DNA from: Microbacterium terrae
Lineage (GTDB): Bacteria > Actinomycetota > Actinomycetes > Actinomycetales > Microbacteriaceae
Assembly: GCF_017831975.1 (NCBI RefSeq)
Contig: NZ_JAFDSS010000001.1
Span: 806,001-870,000, forward strand
DNA length: 64,000 nucleotides
Direction of reading: 5' to 3'
In this document: piece by piece, positions 16,959-25,948 of the stretch
How positions within the stretch are numbered: position 1 is the stretch's first letter
Layout of the letters: the number at the start of each line of letters is the position of its first letter
Position numbers and translations under genes: made by a program
Notes under the pieces: model-generated
Told to the model about the DNA's origin: nothing
What the model saw: the letters and a program-made list of their open reading frames with translations, nothing else
The model's database searches: none

Positions 16959-18602
16959 ATGACCACCCTCACCGAGACCTCGGCGCGCGACGTCGCGGTC
17001 GTCACCGTCGGCTCCGGCGTGCTCAGCCCCGCCGACGTCGTCGCCGTCGCCCGCCACGGCGCCCGCGTCGTGATCGACGCCTCCGCGCTCGAGCGTGTCG
17101 CGGCATCACGAGCCCTCGTCGAGGGCCTCGCCGACGACCCGGAGCCGCACTACGGGATCTCGACCGGGTTCGGCGCACTCGCGACGACCTTCATCGCCCC
17201 CGCCCGCCGGGCGCAGCTGCAGGCGAGCCTGATCCGCTCCCACGCGGCCGGCACCGGCCCCGAGGTCGAGCGCGAGGTCGTGCGCGCGCTGCAGTTGCTG
17301 CGGCTGCAGACCCTCGCCACCGGCCGCACCGGCGTGCGCCCCGTCGTGGTCGAGACCTACGCGGGCATCCTCAACGCCGGCATCACCCCCATCGTGCGCG
17401 AGTACGGCTCGCTCGGCTGCTCGGGCGACCTCGCCCCGCTCTCGCACGTGGCTCTCGCCGCGATGGGCGAAGGGCGCGTGCGGGGCGCCGACGGGGTCGA
17501 GGTCGACGCGGCCGACGCGCTGGCCGCGGCATCCCTCGCCCCTCTCGTACTGCGCGAGAAGGAGGGCCTCGCCCTCATCAACGGCACGGACGGGATGCTC
17601 GGGATGCTGCTGCTCGGCATCCATGACCTGTCGATGCTGCTCGACACGGCCGATGCGGCCGCCGCGATGTCGATCGAGAGCCAGCTGGGCACCGACGCGG
17701 TCTTCGCTGCCGACCTGATGGCGCTGCGCCCGCAGGCCGGGCAGGCGGCATCCGCGGCGAACCTGCGTGAGTTCCTCGCCGGCTCTGCGATCATGGCGAG
17801 CCACCGCGATCCGGCCGTGTGCACCCGCGTGCAGGACGCCTACTCACTGCGCTGCTCGCCCCAGGTCCACGGCGCTGCGCGCGACACCGTGGACCACGCG
17901 GCGCTCATCGCCTCGCGCGAGCTCGCGTCGGCGGTCGACAACCCGGTGATCACGCTCGACGGCCGCGTGGAGTCCAACGGCAACTTCCACGGGGCGCCCG
18001 TCGCGTACGTGCTCGACTTCCTCGCGATCGCTGTCGCCGACGTCGCATCGGTCTCGGAGCGCCGCACCGACCGCGCCCTCGACGTCGCCCGCAACCACGG
18101 ACTGCCGCCGTTCCTCGCCGACGAGGTCGGGGTCGACTCCGGCCTCATGATCGCCCAGTACGCCGCTGCCGGCATCGTGTCCGAGCTGAAGCGGCTCGCC
18201 GCACCGGCGTCGGTCGACTCGATCCCGTCGTCGGCGATGCAGGAAGACCACGTGTCGATGGGGTGGGCAGCCGCGCGCAAGCTCCGCCGGGCGATCGACG
18301 GCCTCGGCCGCGTGCTCGCCATCGAGGTGCTCACCGCCGCCCGGGCACTCGACCTGCGGGCGCCGCTCACGCCGGCGCCCGCCACCGCCGCGGTGCGCGA
18401 CCTGCTCCGGGGTTCCGGTGTCGCCGGCCCCGGGCCCGACCGCTTCCTCTCACCCGAGATGGAGCGGGTCGCCGACCTCGTGCTCACCGGTGCCGTCGCC
18501 GGCGCCGCCCGGGGTGCCCGGGACGCGGCATCCGCCCGCCCTGCAGCATCCGACCTCCCGGATCCGGAGGAGATCCCGGATCCGGAGGATGCCACGGCCT
18601 GA
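16959..18602 (+). CDS. hutH: Histidine ammonia-lyase
   Basis: HutH splits histidine into urocanate and ammonia. The 547-residue protein carries the G-I-S-T-G-F-G segment near residue 65 (catalytic Tyr just before it) and the cofactor site G-S-L-G-C-S-G-D-L-A-P-L-S-H near 148-161. The MIO cofactor normally forms from Ala-Ser-Gly; here it is Cys-Ser-Gly, as I recall for other actinobacterial enzymes. The last 35 residues extend past the usual end and contain a small acidic D-P-E-E-I-P-D-P-E-D repeat. The ATG at 16959 lies six bases after TGGAAT, compatible with a leaderless start. First gene of hutHUI. Confidence 0.95.
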   Translation: MTTLTETSARDVAVVTVGSGVLSPADVVAVARHGARVVIDASALERVAASRALVEGLADDPEPHYGISTGFGALATTFIAPARRAQLQASLIRSHAAGTGPEVEREVVRALQLLRLQTLATGRTGVRPVVVETYAGILNAGITPIVREYGSLGCSGDLAPLSHVALAAMGEGRVRGADGVEVDAADALAAASLAPLVLREKEGLALINGTDGMLGMLLLGIHDLSMLLDTADAAAAMSIESQLGTDAVFAADLMALRPQAGQAASAANLREFLAGSAIMASHRDPAVCTRVQDAYSLRCSPQVHGAARDTVDHAALIASRELASAVDNPVITLDGRVESNGNFHGAPVAYVLDFLAIAVADVASVSERRTDRALDVARNHGLPPFLADEVGVDSGLMIAQYAAAGIVSELKRLAAPASVDSIPSSAMQEDHVSMGWAAARKLRRAIDGLGRVLAIEVLTAARALDLRAPLTPAPATAAVRDLLRGSGVAGPGPDRFLSPEMERVADLVLTGAVAGAARGARDAASARPAASDLPDPEEIPDPEDATA

Positions 18603-18674
18603 AGCATCCTCCGCAACGCAGATCTCCTCCGAAATCGATCCCACCGCACGTCCCGCCGACCCCCAGGAGCACGC

Positions 18675-20357
18675 ATGACCGCCCAGACCCGCACCGTCCG
18701 CGCCGCACGCGGCGCCGAGCGCACCGCGAAGAGCTGGGGTGCCGAAGCCGCCAAGCGCATGCTCATGAACAACCTCGATCCCGAGGTCGCCGAGCATCCC
18801 GAAGACCTCGTGGTCTACGGCGGCACCGGCAAGGCGGCCCGCAGCTGGGAGGCCTTCGACGCGATCGTGCGCACGCTCGACGAGCTCGAGCCGGACGAGA
18901 CGCTGCTCGTGCAGTCGGGCAAGCCCGTCGGGGTGTTCCGCACCCACGAGTGGGCGCCGCGCGTGCTCATCGCGAACTCCAACCTCGTGGGCGACTGGGC
19001 GACGTGGCCCGAGTTCCGACGCCTCGAGCACCTCGGCCTCACGATGTACGGGCAGATGACCGCCGGATCGTGGATCTACATCGGCACCCAGGGCATCCTG
19101 CAGGGAACCTACGAGACGTTCGCCGCCGTCGCGCGATCGCTTGCCGCGAAGTCGGGAGCGGATGCCGCGACCGCGACGCTCGCGGGGACGCTGACGCTGA
19201 CTGGCGGATGCGGCGGCATGGGCGGGGCGCAGCCGCTGGCCGTGACCCTCAACGGCGGCGTCGTGCTCATCGTCGACGTCGACGAGTCGCGCCTCGCCCG
19301 CCGCGTCGAGCACGGCTACCTCGACGAATACACCGCCGACCTCGATGAGGCTGTCGCCCGCGTCCTCGCCGCCAAAGACGCCGGCGAGGCACTCTCGGTG
19401 GGGGTCGTCGGCAACGCCGCCGACGTCTTCCCCGAGCTGCTGCGCCGCGGCATCCCGGTCGACGTCGTCACCGACCAGACGAGCGCGCACGACCCGCTCG
19501 CCTACCTGCCGGTCGGCGTCGCGTTCGACGACTGGAAGGCCGAGGCATCCCGCGATCCCGACGGCTTCACCGTCCGCGCACGCAGCTCGATGGTGGCGCA
19601 CGTGGCGGCGATGGTCGGATTCCAGGACGCCGGCGCCGAGGTCTTCGACTACGGCAACTCGATCCGCGCCGAGGCGGAGCTCGGCGGCTTCGACCGGGCG
19701 TTCGCGTTCCCCGGATTCGTTCCCGCCTACATCCGCCCGCAGTTCGCCGAGGGCCGTGGGCCGTTCCGCTGGGTGGCGCTGTCGGGAGACCCCGAAGACA
19801 TCCGCAAGACCGACGAGGCGGTGAAGGCGCTGTTCCCCGGTGACGCCGGACTCGTGCGCTGGCTCGAGAAGGCCGGCGAGGCCGTGCACTTCGAGGGGCT
19901 CCCCGCCCGCATCTGCTGGCTGGGCTACCAGGAGCGCCACCTCGCCGGACTGAAGTTCAACGAGATGGTGGCCTCGGGTGAGCTCGCGGGCCCGATCGTG
20001 ATCGGACGCGACCACCTCGACGCGGGCTCGGTCGCGAGCCCCTACCGCGAGACCGAGGCGATGGCCGACGGGTCGGATGCGATCGCCGACTGGCCGCTGC
20101 TGAACGCCCTGTTGAACACCGCGTCGGGAGCATCCTGGGTGTCGATCCATCACGGCGGCGGCGTGGGCATCGGCCGCAGCATCCACGCCGGGCAGGTCAC
20201 CGTCGCCGACGGCACCGCGCTCGCCGCAGAGAAGCTCGCGCGCGTGCTCGTGAACGACCCCGGCACCGGCGTCATGCGCCATGTGGACGCGGGCTACGAT
20301 CGCGCCAAGGAGGTCGCGCGGGAGCGCGGCCTCACCGTGCCGATGCTCGACGCCTGA
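18675..20357 (+). CDS. hutU: Urocanate hydratase
   Basis: HutU adds water to urocanate to make 4-imidazolone-5-propionate with a tightly bound NAD. The 560-residue protein has full length. Landmarks are N-N-L-D-P-E-V-A-E near residues 32-40, the Q-S-G-K-P-V-G-V-F segment near 81-89, the NAD-binding [13 protein letters not shown] near 176-188, D-Q-T-S-A-H-D near 270-276 and the conserved Cys in I-C-W-L-G-Y-Q-E-R near 414. The ATG at 18675 has AGGAG six bases upstream. It follows hutH by 72 bases. Confidence 0.97.
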   Translation: MTAQTRTVRAARGAERTAKSWGAEAAKRMLMNNLDPEVAEHPEDLVVYGGTGKAARSWEAFDAIVRTLDELEPDETLLVQSGKPVGVFRTHEWAPRVLIANSNLVGDWATWPEFRRLEHLGLTMYGQMTAGSWIYIGTQGILQGTYETFAAVARSLAAKSGADAATATLAGTLTLTGGCGGMGGAQPLAVTLNGGVVLIVDVDESRLARRVEHGYLDEYTADLDEAVARVLAAKDAGEALSVGVVGNAADVFPELLRRGIPVDVVTDQTSAHDPLAYLPVGVAFDDWKAEASRDPDGFTVRARSSMVAHVAAMVGFQDAGAEVFDYGNSIRAEAELGGFDRAFAFPGFVPAYIRPQFAEGRGPFRWVALSGDPEDIRKTDEAVKALFPGDAGLVRWLEKAGEAVHFEGLPARICWLGYQERHLAGLKFNEMVASGELAGPIVIGRDHLDAGSVASPYRETEAMADGSDAIADWPLLNALLNTASGASWVSIHHGGGVGIGRSIHAGQVTVADGTALAAEKLARVLVNDPGTGVMRHVDAGYDRAKEVARERGLTVPMLDA

Positions 20358-20373
20358 CGAGGGGACGGATGCC

Positions 20374-21624
20374 GTGAGCACGACGCTCATCACCAACATC
20401 GGCGAACTGACCACCAACGTCGAGCAGGGCGGCGACCCGTGCGGCACGCTCCGTGATGCCGCCGTGCTGATCGCCGACGGTCGCGTCGCCTGGGTGGGTC
20501 GCGCCGCCGACGCGCCCTCGGCGGCCCGAGTCGCCCAGGCGCACGCAGGCGCCCGAGACTCACCGGAGTCTGGGGCGAGCGTGCGCGTCTCGACAGTGGG
20601 CGCGGAGCAGATGACGACGGTGGATGCCGCAGGGCGGGCCGTGATCCCGGGGTTCGTCGACTCGCACACCCACCTGGTCTTCGGCGGAGACCGGGCCGAC
20701 GAGTTCGAGGCCCGCATGAGCGGCACCCCCTATGCCGCCGGCGGCATACGCCGCACGGTGGCAGCCACGCGTGCCGCGTCCGACGATGAGCTGCGCGCCC
20801 GCCTCGCCGGGTTCGTGGCCGAGATGGCGGCTCAGGGGACGACCACGTTCGAGGTGAAGACCGGCTACGGGCTCACCGTCGCCGACGAGGAGCGGGCGGC
20901 TCGCATCGCCGCCGAGGTCACCGACGAGGTGACCTTCCTCGGGGCGCACGTCGTGCCCGCAGAGCACGCTGACGACCGCGAGACCTACGTCGACCTCGTG
21001 TGCGGCGAGATGCTCGACGCGGTCGCGCCGCACGCGAAGTGGATCGACGTGTTCTGCGAGCGCGGCGCGTTCACCGCCGACGAGAGCCGGCGGGTGCTCG
21101 AGGCCGGTGCCGCGCGGGGGCTCGGCCTCCGCGTGCACGGCAACCAGCTCGGCCACGGCGAGGGGGTCACTCTCGCGGTTGCGGCGGGCGCGGCATCCGT
21201 CGACCACTGCACCTACCTCGACGATGCCGACGTCGCGGCGCTCGCGGCATCCGACACCGTGGCCACGCTCCTTCCCGGCGTCGAGTTCTCGACCCGGCAG
21301 CCGTACCCTGATGCGCGCCGGCTCATCGACGCCGGCGTGACCGTCGCGCTCGCGAGCGACTGCAACCCGGGGTCGAGCTTCACGAGCTCGATGCCGCTGA
21401 TGGTCGCCCTCGCCGTGCGCGAGATGGGGATGACGCCGGCCGAAGCGGTGTGGGCATCGACCGCCGGGGGAGCGCGGGCGCTCCGCCGCGACGACGTGGG
21501 TGTGATCGCCCCGGGCGCGCGCGCCGACCTCGTGCTGCTCGACGCCCCCACCCGCGTGCACCTCGCGTACCGCCCGGGCGTTCCGCTCGTGCACACCGTG
21601 TGGCGGGGCGGCGAAATCCTCTGA
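20374..21624 (+). CDS. hutI: Imidazolonepropionase
   Basis: HutI opens the ring of imidazolonepropionate to N-formimino-glutamate with a bound metal. The 416-residue amidohydrolase shows the metal motif [13 protein letters not shown] near residues 95-107, the substrate segment K-T-G-Y-G-L-T near 163, [10 protein letters not shown] near 255 and the catalytic Asp in A-L-A-S-D-C-N-P-G near 325-333. I chose the GTG at 20374, 17 bases after the hutU stop, because GAGGGGA lies about eight bases upstream. It ends the hutHUI operon. Confidence 0.94.
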   Translation: MSTTLITNIGELTTNVEQGGDPCGTLRDAAVLIADGRVAWVGRAADAPSAARVAQAHAGARDSPESGASVRVSTVGAEQMTTVDAAGRAVIPGFVDSHTHLVFGGDRADEFEARMSGTPYAAGGIRRTVAATRAASDDELRARLAGFVAEMAAQGTTTFEVKTGYGLTVADEERAARIAAEVTDEVTFLGAHVVPAEHADDRETYVDLVCGEMLDAVAPHAKWIDVFCERGAFTADESRRVLEAGAARGLGLRVHGNQLGHGEGVTLAVAAGAASVDHCTYLDDADVAALAASDTVATLLPGVEFSTRQPYPDARRLIDAGVTVALASDCNPGSSFTSSMPLMVALAVREMGMTPAEAVWASTAGGARALRRDDVGVIAPGARADLVLLDAPTRVHLAYRPGVPLVHTVWRGGEIL

Positions 21625-21632
21625 GCGGTGAT

Positions 21633-21669
21633 CGGCCGGCCGGCGCCTGAGCAGGCGGCCGACCGGCCG
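21633..21669. terminator. Bidirectional terminator between hutI and the arabinanase gene
   Basis: CGGCCGGCCGGCGCC at 21633-21647 pairs with the segment at 21654-21669 with one mismatch and one bulge around a 6-base loop. It sits between two convergent stop codons. Confidence 0.65.
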
Positions 21670-21677
21670 GGGTTCCG

Positions 21678-24053
21678 CTAGGGCGCCGCCAGGGCGGCGA
21701 TGTCGGCGTCGGTGAGGGCCGAGCTCCACACCGTCAGCTCGTCGACGTCGCCCTGGAACGGGGTGTCCCACCAGTTGACGCCGACCCCGAACACGCCGCT
21801 GTCGGTGTCGAGCACGGTGGGGAACCCGGTGCCGGTGAACAGCCGCTCGCCGTCGATGTAGACGGATGCCGCGGCCCCGTCGACCACGAAGGCGACGTGG
21901 CTCCACTCGCCGACCGGGATCGTCCGACCCGTGCCGGCGTCGTACCACTGCGCACCCGACCACAGCATCGTGGAACCGCCGACGCCGTCGTGGCCGCGCG
22001 GTACGAGGCTGACCCACGAGTCGGGGCTCTTCGCGGCGAAGAACGCCGTCGTGTACGCGGTCAGCGCCTCGGGCCGCAGCCACATGCTGACCGAGTAGCT
22101 CGGGCCCTGGACGAGGCCGTCGGGCAGGCGCACCCCCGACGCGCCGTCGAGGTGCAGGGCGCTGCCGTCGACGCCGTCCTCGACGAACGCGGCGGTGCCT
22201 CCGGGCGCGTCGATGCGCGCCCCCGTCGGCGACGCGTCGGCGTGGGCGCCGGTGTCGTCGGCGAGGTCGCCGTCGAAGGTCCACGACGCGGCGAGCACTC
22301 CTGCGGTGCGGGCCGGCACGACGATCGCGAACGACTTCGTGGACTTCGCCTTGCCGTTGGTGATCGTCGCCGTGAGGGTCGCCGCGCCGTCGGGCTCGCC
22401 CACCCCGGGGCGGGTGACGGTGCCGTCTGCCGCGACGACGCCCGCGTCGGTGGTCTTCCACGTGATCGTGGTGCCACCCGTGCCGCTCGTCGGCAGCGCG
22501 AGGTCGGCACGCACGTCGGAGGTGTCGCCGAGATCGAGGTCGGCGGCGACCGCCGCCACGGCCTTCTTGCCGGTGAGCTCGACGGACTTGCGGCCCCACA
22601 GCGTCACGCCGTCTTTCGAGACGGCGGTGAACCCCACGGTCCACTTCTCGAGCGCCGCGTCCCAGGTGGGCGCGAACACTCCACGGTAGGTCTTGCCGTC
22701 GATGCGGAACTTCGCGCTGCTCTTGCCGGTCTGAACCCACACACCGCGGGCTTCGCCCGAGATGAGGCCGAGTGCCCCGAGGGTGACGTCGACGTCGGTC
22801 GCTGCCGTCGCGGTGATGTCCTTGCCCATGTCGACGAGTTGCCACGTGCCGGCGATCTCGGAGCGGTCGATCCTGCCGATGCTCTCGCCGGCGTACCGAG
22901 CGGGCGAGACGACCGGCCAGCCGTCCGAGTTCATCCACATCTGGTGCACCCGCACCTCGTGCGTCTCACCAGTGCCCGGGAAGCGCGAGTGGAACACCAG
23001 GAACATCCGACCCGTCTTCGGATCGCGGTACCACGAGGTGTGGCCGGGCGAGACGTAGCCGGTGCCCGGACCGGAGCCCGGCTCGCCGAGTTCGCGTTCG
23101 AACAGGTGGCCGCCCATGATCTTCACGCCGTACGGCTGGATCGACACGTCGTCGAAGAGGGGCAGGGCGGGGTCGGACTTCACCTCGGCCATGTCGTTGC
23201 CCTGGGCGTCGAGGTACGGGCCGTCGGGAGACGTCGACCGGGCGACGCGCACGTCGTATCCGCCTGTCACCCCGAGCCCGCCGAACGACAGGTACAGGTA
23301 GTAGTACCCGGTCTTCTCGTCGTACTGGATCGTCGGCGCCTCGATGCGGCTGTGGTTGCCGCCGACGAGATGCGTGCCGTACCCCTGGCCGGGCAGCGGC
23401 ACGCCGGTGGCGGGGTCGAGCTTCAGGATGAAGATCCCGCCCGAGTACGAGCCGTAGACCATCCACATGTTGCCGTCGGCGTCATAGAACGCGTCGGGAT
23501 CGACGGTGTTCGGGTGGATGCGGGCGTCGTACACCTCGCCCGGGTTCTCGGACTCGCCCTCCATGCCGCTCTTGAGGAGGATCCCCTGGTTCTCGTAGGG
23601 GCCGTCGACGGAGTCCGATGTGGCCAGGCCCAGCGCGGACCGCGGCGAACTGCCCTCGCACGCGTTGTAGTACATCGCGAAGCGCCCGTCGGGCAGCTCG
23701 ATCACGTCGGCCGCCCAGAGCGTGCGCGTCTTCGCCCACGCGAACGTCTCGGCGAGCTCGGTGTAGATGTCGTCGAACAGGGCGTTGTCGGCGTCCTGCG
23801 AGAGGTCGACGGTGTGCTGCTCCCACGCCATCAGGTCGGTGGTGTGAGCGGATGCGCCGTGCGAGCCGAACACCCAGATGTCGTCGCCGGAGGTGACGAT
23901 CGACGGGTCGTGCACGGTGACGTCCTCGAACTGTGGGGGCGGAGGTTCGGTCGGTGCGGGCTTCGCCCACGCGGCACTCGGGACGAGGGCGCCGGCGGCG
24001 AGGATGCCCGCCGTTCCCAGTGCGATCGCTGCGCGTCTCGCGCGATGGTTCAT
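21678..24053 (-). CDS. Secreted GH43 endo-1,5-alpha-L-arabinanase, multidomain
   Basis: This 791-residue protein has a Sec signal peptide (positive start, hydrophobic core about 9-24, A-W-A end near 30). The GH43 five-bladed propeller follows: catalytic base Asp49 in V-H-D-P-S-I-V, the pKa-modulating Asp near 185 in V-D-P-D-A-F-Y, and the acid Glu238 in H-S-R-I-E-A-P-T. After it come a beta-barrel arabinanase C-terminal domain (about 410-510), an atrophied Ig-like domain (about 515-600) and a LamG-type sugar-binding domain (about 605-790). It should cut arabinan outside the cell. The ATG at 24053 has AGGAG upstream. It lies in the middle of hut genes but has its own promoter with two operators. 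Confidence 0.88.
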   Translation of the reverse strand: MNHRARRAAIALGTAGILAAGALVPSAAWAKPAPTEPPPPQFEDVTVHDPSIVTSGDDIWVFGSHGASAHTTDLMAWEQHTVDLSQDADNALFDDIYTELAETFAWAKTRTLWAADVIELPDGRFAMYYNACEGSSPRSALGLATSDSVDGPYENQGILLKSGMEGESENPGEVYDARIHPNTVDPDAFYDADGNMWMVYGSYSGGIFILKLDPATGVPLPGQGYGTHLVGGNHSRIEAPTIQYDEKTGYYYLYLSFGGLGVTGGYDVRVARSTSPDGPYLDAQGNDMAEVKSDPALPLFDDVSIQPYGVKIMGGHLFERELGEPGSGPGTGYVSPGHTSWYRDPKTGRMFLVFHSRFPGTGETHEVRVHQMWMNSDGWPVVSPARYAGESIGRIDRSEIAGTWQLVDMGKDITATAATDVDVTLGALGLISGEARGVWVQTGKSSAKFRIDGKTYRGVFAPTWDAALEKWTVGFTAVSKDGVTLWGRKSVELTGKKAVAAVAADLDLGDTSDVRADLALPTSGTGGTTITWKTTDAGVVAADGTVTRPGVGEPDGAATLTATITNGKAKSTKSFAIVVPARTAGVLAASWTFDGDLADDTGAHADASPTGARIDAPGGTAAFVEDGVDGSALHLDGASGVRLPDGLVQGPSYSVSMWLRPEALTAYTTAFFAAKSPDSWVSLVPRGHDGVGGSTMLWSGAQWYDAGTGRTIPVGEWSHVAFVVDGAAASVYIDGERLFTGTGFPTVLDTDSGVFGVGVNWWDTPFQGDVDELTVWSSALTDADIAALAAP

Positions 24054-24112
24054 GGAGGACTCCTGTTCGACGTCGGACGGGATGCTGTCGCTCAGCAGTG
24101 AGCGTCGGACAG

Positions 24113-24142
24113 AATCTACAACGATGAATAACTGATGTGCAA
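24113..24142 (-). promoter_or_regulatory. Promoter of the arabinanase gene
   Basis: On the minus strand, -35 TTGCAC at 24137-24142 and -10 TAGATT at 24113-24118 are 18 bases apart. The mRNA would start near 24106, leaving a leader of about 53 bases. Confidence 0.65.
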
Positions 24143-24149
24143 CGTTGTA
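24117..24149. promoter_or_regulatory. Two LacI-type operators around the arabinanase promoter
   Basis: TACAACGATGAA at 24117-24128 and TGCAACGTTGTA at 24138-24149 share the pattern TNCAACGNTGNA. Their centres are 21 bp apart, two helix turns. The second contains the palindrome CAACGTTG and covers the -35 box; the first abuts the -10. This is the usual layout for repression by a LacI/GalR-type sugar regulator, which is not encoded in the window. Confidence 0.6.
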
Positions 24150-24216
24150 AATGACCGGCATCCGATTCGAGGTAAATCCGACGCGCTGGCACCCCGCGTC
24201 GCCTCGCCTCCCGCCG

Positions 24217-24687
24217 TTACCGCGGCGAGTCGAACGACCACTCGTCGGGATCGAGGGCGGTCGCCACGTTCCAGTCGTCCTGCTTCCAGATGAAGGAGGC
24301 GACCGCGCACGTGGGCATGTGCTCGATGCCGCCGTCCGACAGCGCTCCGGCGAGCGCGCTCATGCCGGGGTCGTGCGCGACCACGACGACGTTCGAGCTG
24401 CCGGACGCCGTGGCAGCCGCGAGCAGCGTGCGCGCCGAGGCGCCGTACAGCTCGGGATCGAGCGTCACCTCGACGCCGAACGCGTCGCCGAAGGCTTCCG
24501 CGGTGGTGCGGGCGCGCAGCGCGGTGGAGGCGAGGATCGTGTCGGGACGGACGCCCAGGTCGGCGAGACGCTCGGCCATCATCGGCGCGTCGCGTCGGCC
24601 GCGGTCGTTGAGGGGGCGGTCGTGGTCATCGAGCCCGGGGTCGCCCCAGTCCGACTTCGCGTGCCGGACGAGTACGAGCGTGATCAT
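24217..24687 (-). CDS. SixA-like histidine phosphatase
   Basis: The 156-residue protein is a short histidine phosphatase of the SixA type. The phospho-His motif L-V-R-H-A-K-S-D-W is at residues 6-14, the second conserved region S-T-A-L-R-A-R-T-T-A near 54-63 and the second catalytic His in V-V-V-A-H-D-P-G-M near 100-108. Such proteins remove phosphate from phosphohistidine or small substrates; the target here is unknown. The ATG at 24687 overlaps the stop of the HutG-like gene as ATGA, so the two are translated together. Confidence 0.85.
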   Translation of the reverse strand: MITLVLVRHAKSDWGDPGLDDHDRPLNDRGRRDAPMMAERLADLGVRPDTILASTALRARTTAEAFGDAFGVEVTLDPELYGASARTLLAAATASGSSNVVVVAHDPGMSALAGALSDGGIEHMPTCAVASFIWKQDDWNVATALDPDEWSFDSPR

Positions 24688-25568
24688 CGGCTGACCGCCT
24701 TTCCTGCGAGGAGTTCCAGCACGCACAGCGCGGCGAGGCGCACGGTGCGCCCGTCGGGAGCATCCGCCGTCGCGTCGACCTCGGCGATGTCGGCCGAGCG
24801 CACCCGGGCGTCGGCCGCAGCCCGGCGCACGAGTGCCCGCAGCTCCCACGCGGCGAGCCCGCCGGGCACCGAGGCGGGGCAGCCGGGGGCCACCGAGCGG
24901 TCGCACACGTCGACGTCGACGTCGAGGTGAACGTCGCCGTCGACGCCGGCGATCTCGAGAGCCTCGGCCATCACGTCGTCGGCGCCCCGGCGGCGCACCT
25001 CGTCCATCGAGACGACGGTGATGCCGAGGTCTGCCGCGCGCTGCGCGTACGCCGCGGAGTTCGCGAAGTCGGCGATGCCGAGCTGCACGATGCGACGCGG
25101 GTCGAGGCCGTCGTCGACGAGCCGGCGCACCGGCGAGCCGTTGGAGACGCCGTCGCGCAGATCGAAGTGCGCGTCGATGGTGATGAGCCCCCGTGCCCCG
25201 GCGCCCTGGGCGACCGGGTACGTGAGCGAGTTGTCGCCGCCGATCGCGACGACGAGCCGGGTGCGCGCGCGCAGACCGGCCACCGCGGCGCGGACGGATG
25301 CCTCGCCCTCCGCGCCGTCGGGCTCGGTGACGTCTCCGGCATCGACGATCCGCAGCGCCTCCGACAGATCGACGGGCGGCGGGCCGAGGAGCGTCGGCGA
25401 ATAGCGCGCCAGCGCGTCGCGCACGGCGGCCGGGGTCGCGTGCGCTCCGGTGGAGGAGAGCGAGGTGCGCCAGGTGGGGACGCCGAGGATCGCGGCATCC
25501 GCCTCGCCGCCGTCGTCGACGGGCCAGGAGCCCGCGCGGGGCCAGAGGGGGTCGTGCGTGAGGGTCAC
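24684..25568 (-). CDS. hutG: Arginase-superfamily hydrolase, probable formimidoylglutamase
   Basis: The 294-residue protein has the arginase fold motifs: G-G-D-N-S near residues 122-126, the binuclear-metal loop D-A-H-F-D-L near 146-151 and D-V-D-V-C-D-R-S near 236-243. In most relatives the first motif is G-G-D-H-S; here the His is Asn. Position next to hutHUI, which lacks its own last step, makes formimidoylglutamase (formiminoglutamate to glutamate and formamide) the best guess; agmatinase-like activity cannot be excluded. The GTG start at 25568 overlaps the previous stop as GTGA and is also six bases after TACCGT, so both coupling and a leaderless start are possible. Confidence 0.7.
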   Translation of the reverse strand: MTLTHDPLWPRAGSWPVDDGGEADAAILGVPTWRTSLSSTGAHATPAAVRDALARYSPTLLGPPPVDLSEALRIVDAGDVTEPDGAEGEASVRAAVAGLRARTRLVVAIGGDNSLTYPVAQGAGARGLITIDAHFDLRDGVSNGSPVRRLVDDGLDPRRIVQLGIADFANSAAYAQRAADLGITVVSMDEVRRRGADDVMAEALEIAGVDGDVHLDVDVDVCDRSVAPGCPASVPGGLAAWELRALVRRAAADARVRSADIAEVDATADAPDGRTVRLAALCVLELLAGKAVSR

Positions 25569-25930
25569 TCTCCGACGGTACCCGCCGGGCGCGAGGCCAC
25601 GTAGACCCATGCGCCGCGTCCGCTGCTCAACTGCACCCGCCCGCGCCGGTACGGAGCGACCTCGTATTCGTCGGCGGCTTCGAGCTCGTCCTCGGTGACG
25701 CGCAGCACCTGGCCGACGACCTTGTCGAGCGGATTGCCGGTCGCACGCACGATGGGGTGCACGCTCGTGCCCGACACGTCGATGACGCGGGTGTCGGCGA
25801 TCTCGGCGTAGTCGACCGTGTAACCCGGGAGCACGTCGGGCTCGGCCTCGAGAAGGCGGCCGAAGGTGTCGCGTTGAACGTCGGGATGTTGGAGCGTCCC
25901 GTAGCTGAAGAGGAGCTCGTCGGCGACCAC
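25565..25930 (-). CDS. Gamma-glutamylcyclotransferase-like (AIG2/GGCT) protein
   Basis: The 121-residue protein starts with the family signature L-F-S-Y-G-T-L-Q-H-P-D-V-Q at residues 7-19 and has V-L-P-G-Y-T-V near 32-38 and the Glu-bearing A-A-D-E-Y-E-V near 85-91, as in GGCT-fold proteins. These release 5-oxoproline from gamma-glutamyl amines. It lies directly before the HutG-like gene, an apt neighbour since both handle glutamyl compounds, but a functional link is only inferred. The GTG at 25930 follows TACTCT by exactly six bases. Confidence 0.78.
   Translation of the reverse strand: MVADELLFSYGTLQHPDVQRDTFGRLLEAEPDVLPGYTVDYAEIADTRVIDVSGTSVHPIVRATGNPLDKVVGQVLRVTEDELEAADEYEVAPYRRGRVQLSSGRGAWVYVASRPAGTVGE
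25575..25580 (-). promoter_or_regulatory. -10-like box before the HutG-like gene
   Basis: TACCGT ends six bases before the GTG at 25568. It lies inside the end of the upstream gene, so it would be an internal promoter. Confidence 0.4.
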
Positions 25931-25936
25931 GCCAAA

Positions 25937-25942
25937 AGAGTA
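25937..25942 (-). promoter_or_regulatory. -10 box of the GGCT-hutG-sixA operon, leaderless spacing
   Basis: TACTCT ends exactly six bases before the GTG at 25930. It overlaps the 3' end of the gap behind the DUF445 gene. Confidence 0.5.
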
Positions 25943-25948
25943 CCGGGT

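Noticed and set aside
18450..20726. A long open frame on the minus strand opposite hutH/hutU
   Set aside because: It is opposite well-recognised hut genes and its composition is that of a GC-rich shadow frame; no family resemblance.
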